A stretch of DNA of 5,273 bases from Bacteroidota bacterium (GTDB taxonomy: Bacteria > Bacteroidota > Rhodothermia > Balneolales > HLUCCA01), in NCBI GenBank assembly GCA_003448835.1, contig DLXM01000099.1, forward strand, positions 1 through 5,273. The letters are read 5' to 3'. How positions within the stretch are numbered: position 1 is the first letter of the stretch; the number at the start of each line of letters is the position of its first letter. The notes beneath the pieces were generated by a model. It saw only the letters and a list, made by a program, of their open reading frames with translations, was not told the origin of the DNA and ran no database searches. A program made the position numbers and the translations under genes. Of the stretch, positions 5,074 to 5,273 are shown in pieces.

Positions 5074-5273
5074 TCCAACCCCGCCATCCCTTCCCCAACT
5101 TCACCCTCACCCACCCCCACAACCGTCGCAAGAGTACATGGCAGAACAAGCCACCAATCCGATCGGGTGAATCCATCCCGAATACCGGCCCTTAAAAACC
5201 AAAATTCCGTGATAAGATCCTGCGTTACCACCCCAAACCCGACTGCAGCCCGGAGCCAAGGATTCCGGAGCAC
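5074..5273. other. C-rich terminal stretch without a convincing gene
   Basis: After the Mre11 fragment the plus strand becomes strongly C-rich with little G at first (5074-5125), then of mixed composition. A minus-strand frame is open from the window edge to 5070, but its last third is a Gly/Val/Glu repeat caused by the C-rich run, and no domain is recognisable. It could be the tail of a gene beginning beyond the window, but I do not support it as one. Confidence 0.4.

Noticed and set aside
5070..5273. Minus-strand frame open from the window edge
   Set aside because: The end is a Gly/Val/Glu repeat produced by C-rich DNA and no domain is visible. Without sequence beyond 5273 it cannot be supported, though a gene tail is not excluded.
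1..5273. CRISPR arrays, tRNA genes, insertion sequences or long direct repeats at the module edges
   Set aside because: I looked for regularly spaced repeats, T-loop-like motifs, transposase motifs and matching direct repeats flanking the module and saw none.

Overview
The window looks like archaeal accessory DNA, most likely from a methanogenic euryarchaeon of the Methanomicrobia type. The reasons are indirect: A/T-rich TATA-like boxes at archaeal spacing upstream of the main genes, almost no Shine-Dalgarno sequences, leaderless or short-leader starts, C-rich intergenic DNA and an Mre11-family remnant. The species cannot be named from this sequence.

Layout, left to right. Positions 1-48 are the last codons of a plus-strand gene that begins outside the window. 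A roughly 350 bp gene-free stretch (49-398) follows, rich in inverted repeats and ending in a promoter. Next is a convergent type II restriction-modification pair. A beta-order DPPY DNA methyltransferase (399-1424, +) carries a C-terminal helix-turn-helix-like tail. A PD-(D/E)xK-type protein, probably the cognate endonuclease, lies on the other strand (1428-2138, -). The two stop codons are 3 bp apart. A 424 bp gene-free stretch (2139-2562) follows, holding a 20 bp dyad and several hairpins. After it comes a large AT-rich minus-strand gene (2563-4689) for a 708-residue protein. I read that protein as a winged-helix-like N-terminus, a long helical part, a split PIN-type nuclease core and a coiled-coil C-terminal part. 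Divergent from it is a broken plus-strand fragment of an Mre11/SbcD-type nuclease gene (about 4843-5073), with a stop where the initiator Met should be and loss of homology after about 50 codons. The last 200 bp are C-rich and show no convincing gene.

Taken together this is a small defence island. A restriction-modification module protects methylated self DNA and cuts unmodified DNA. Beside it is an unrecognised, compositionally foreign PIN-nuclease protein that is a reasonable candidate for a single-gene antiviral or abortive-infection effector. A decayed DNA-repair gene marks the right edge of the acquired segment. The methyltransferase and endonuclease assignments rest on visible motifs. 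The defence role of the PIN protein is inference from domain content and neighbourhood.
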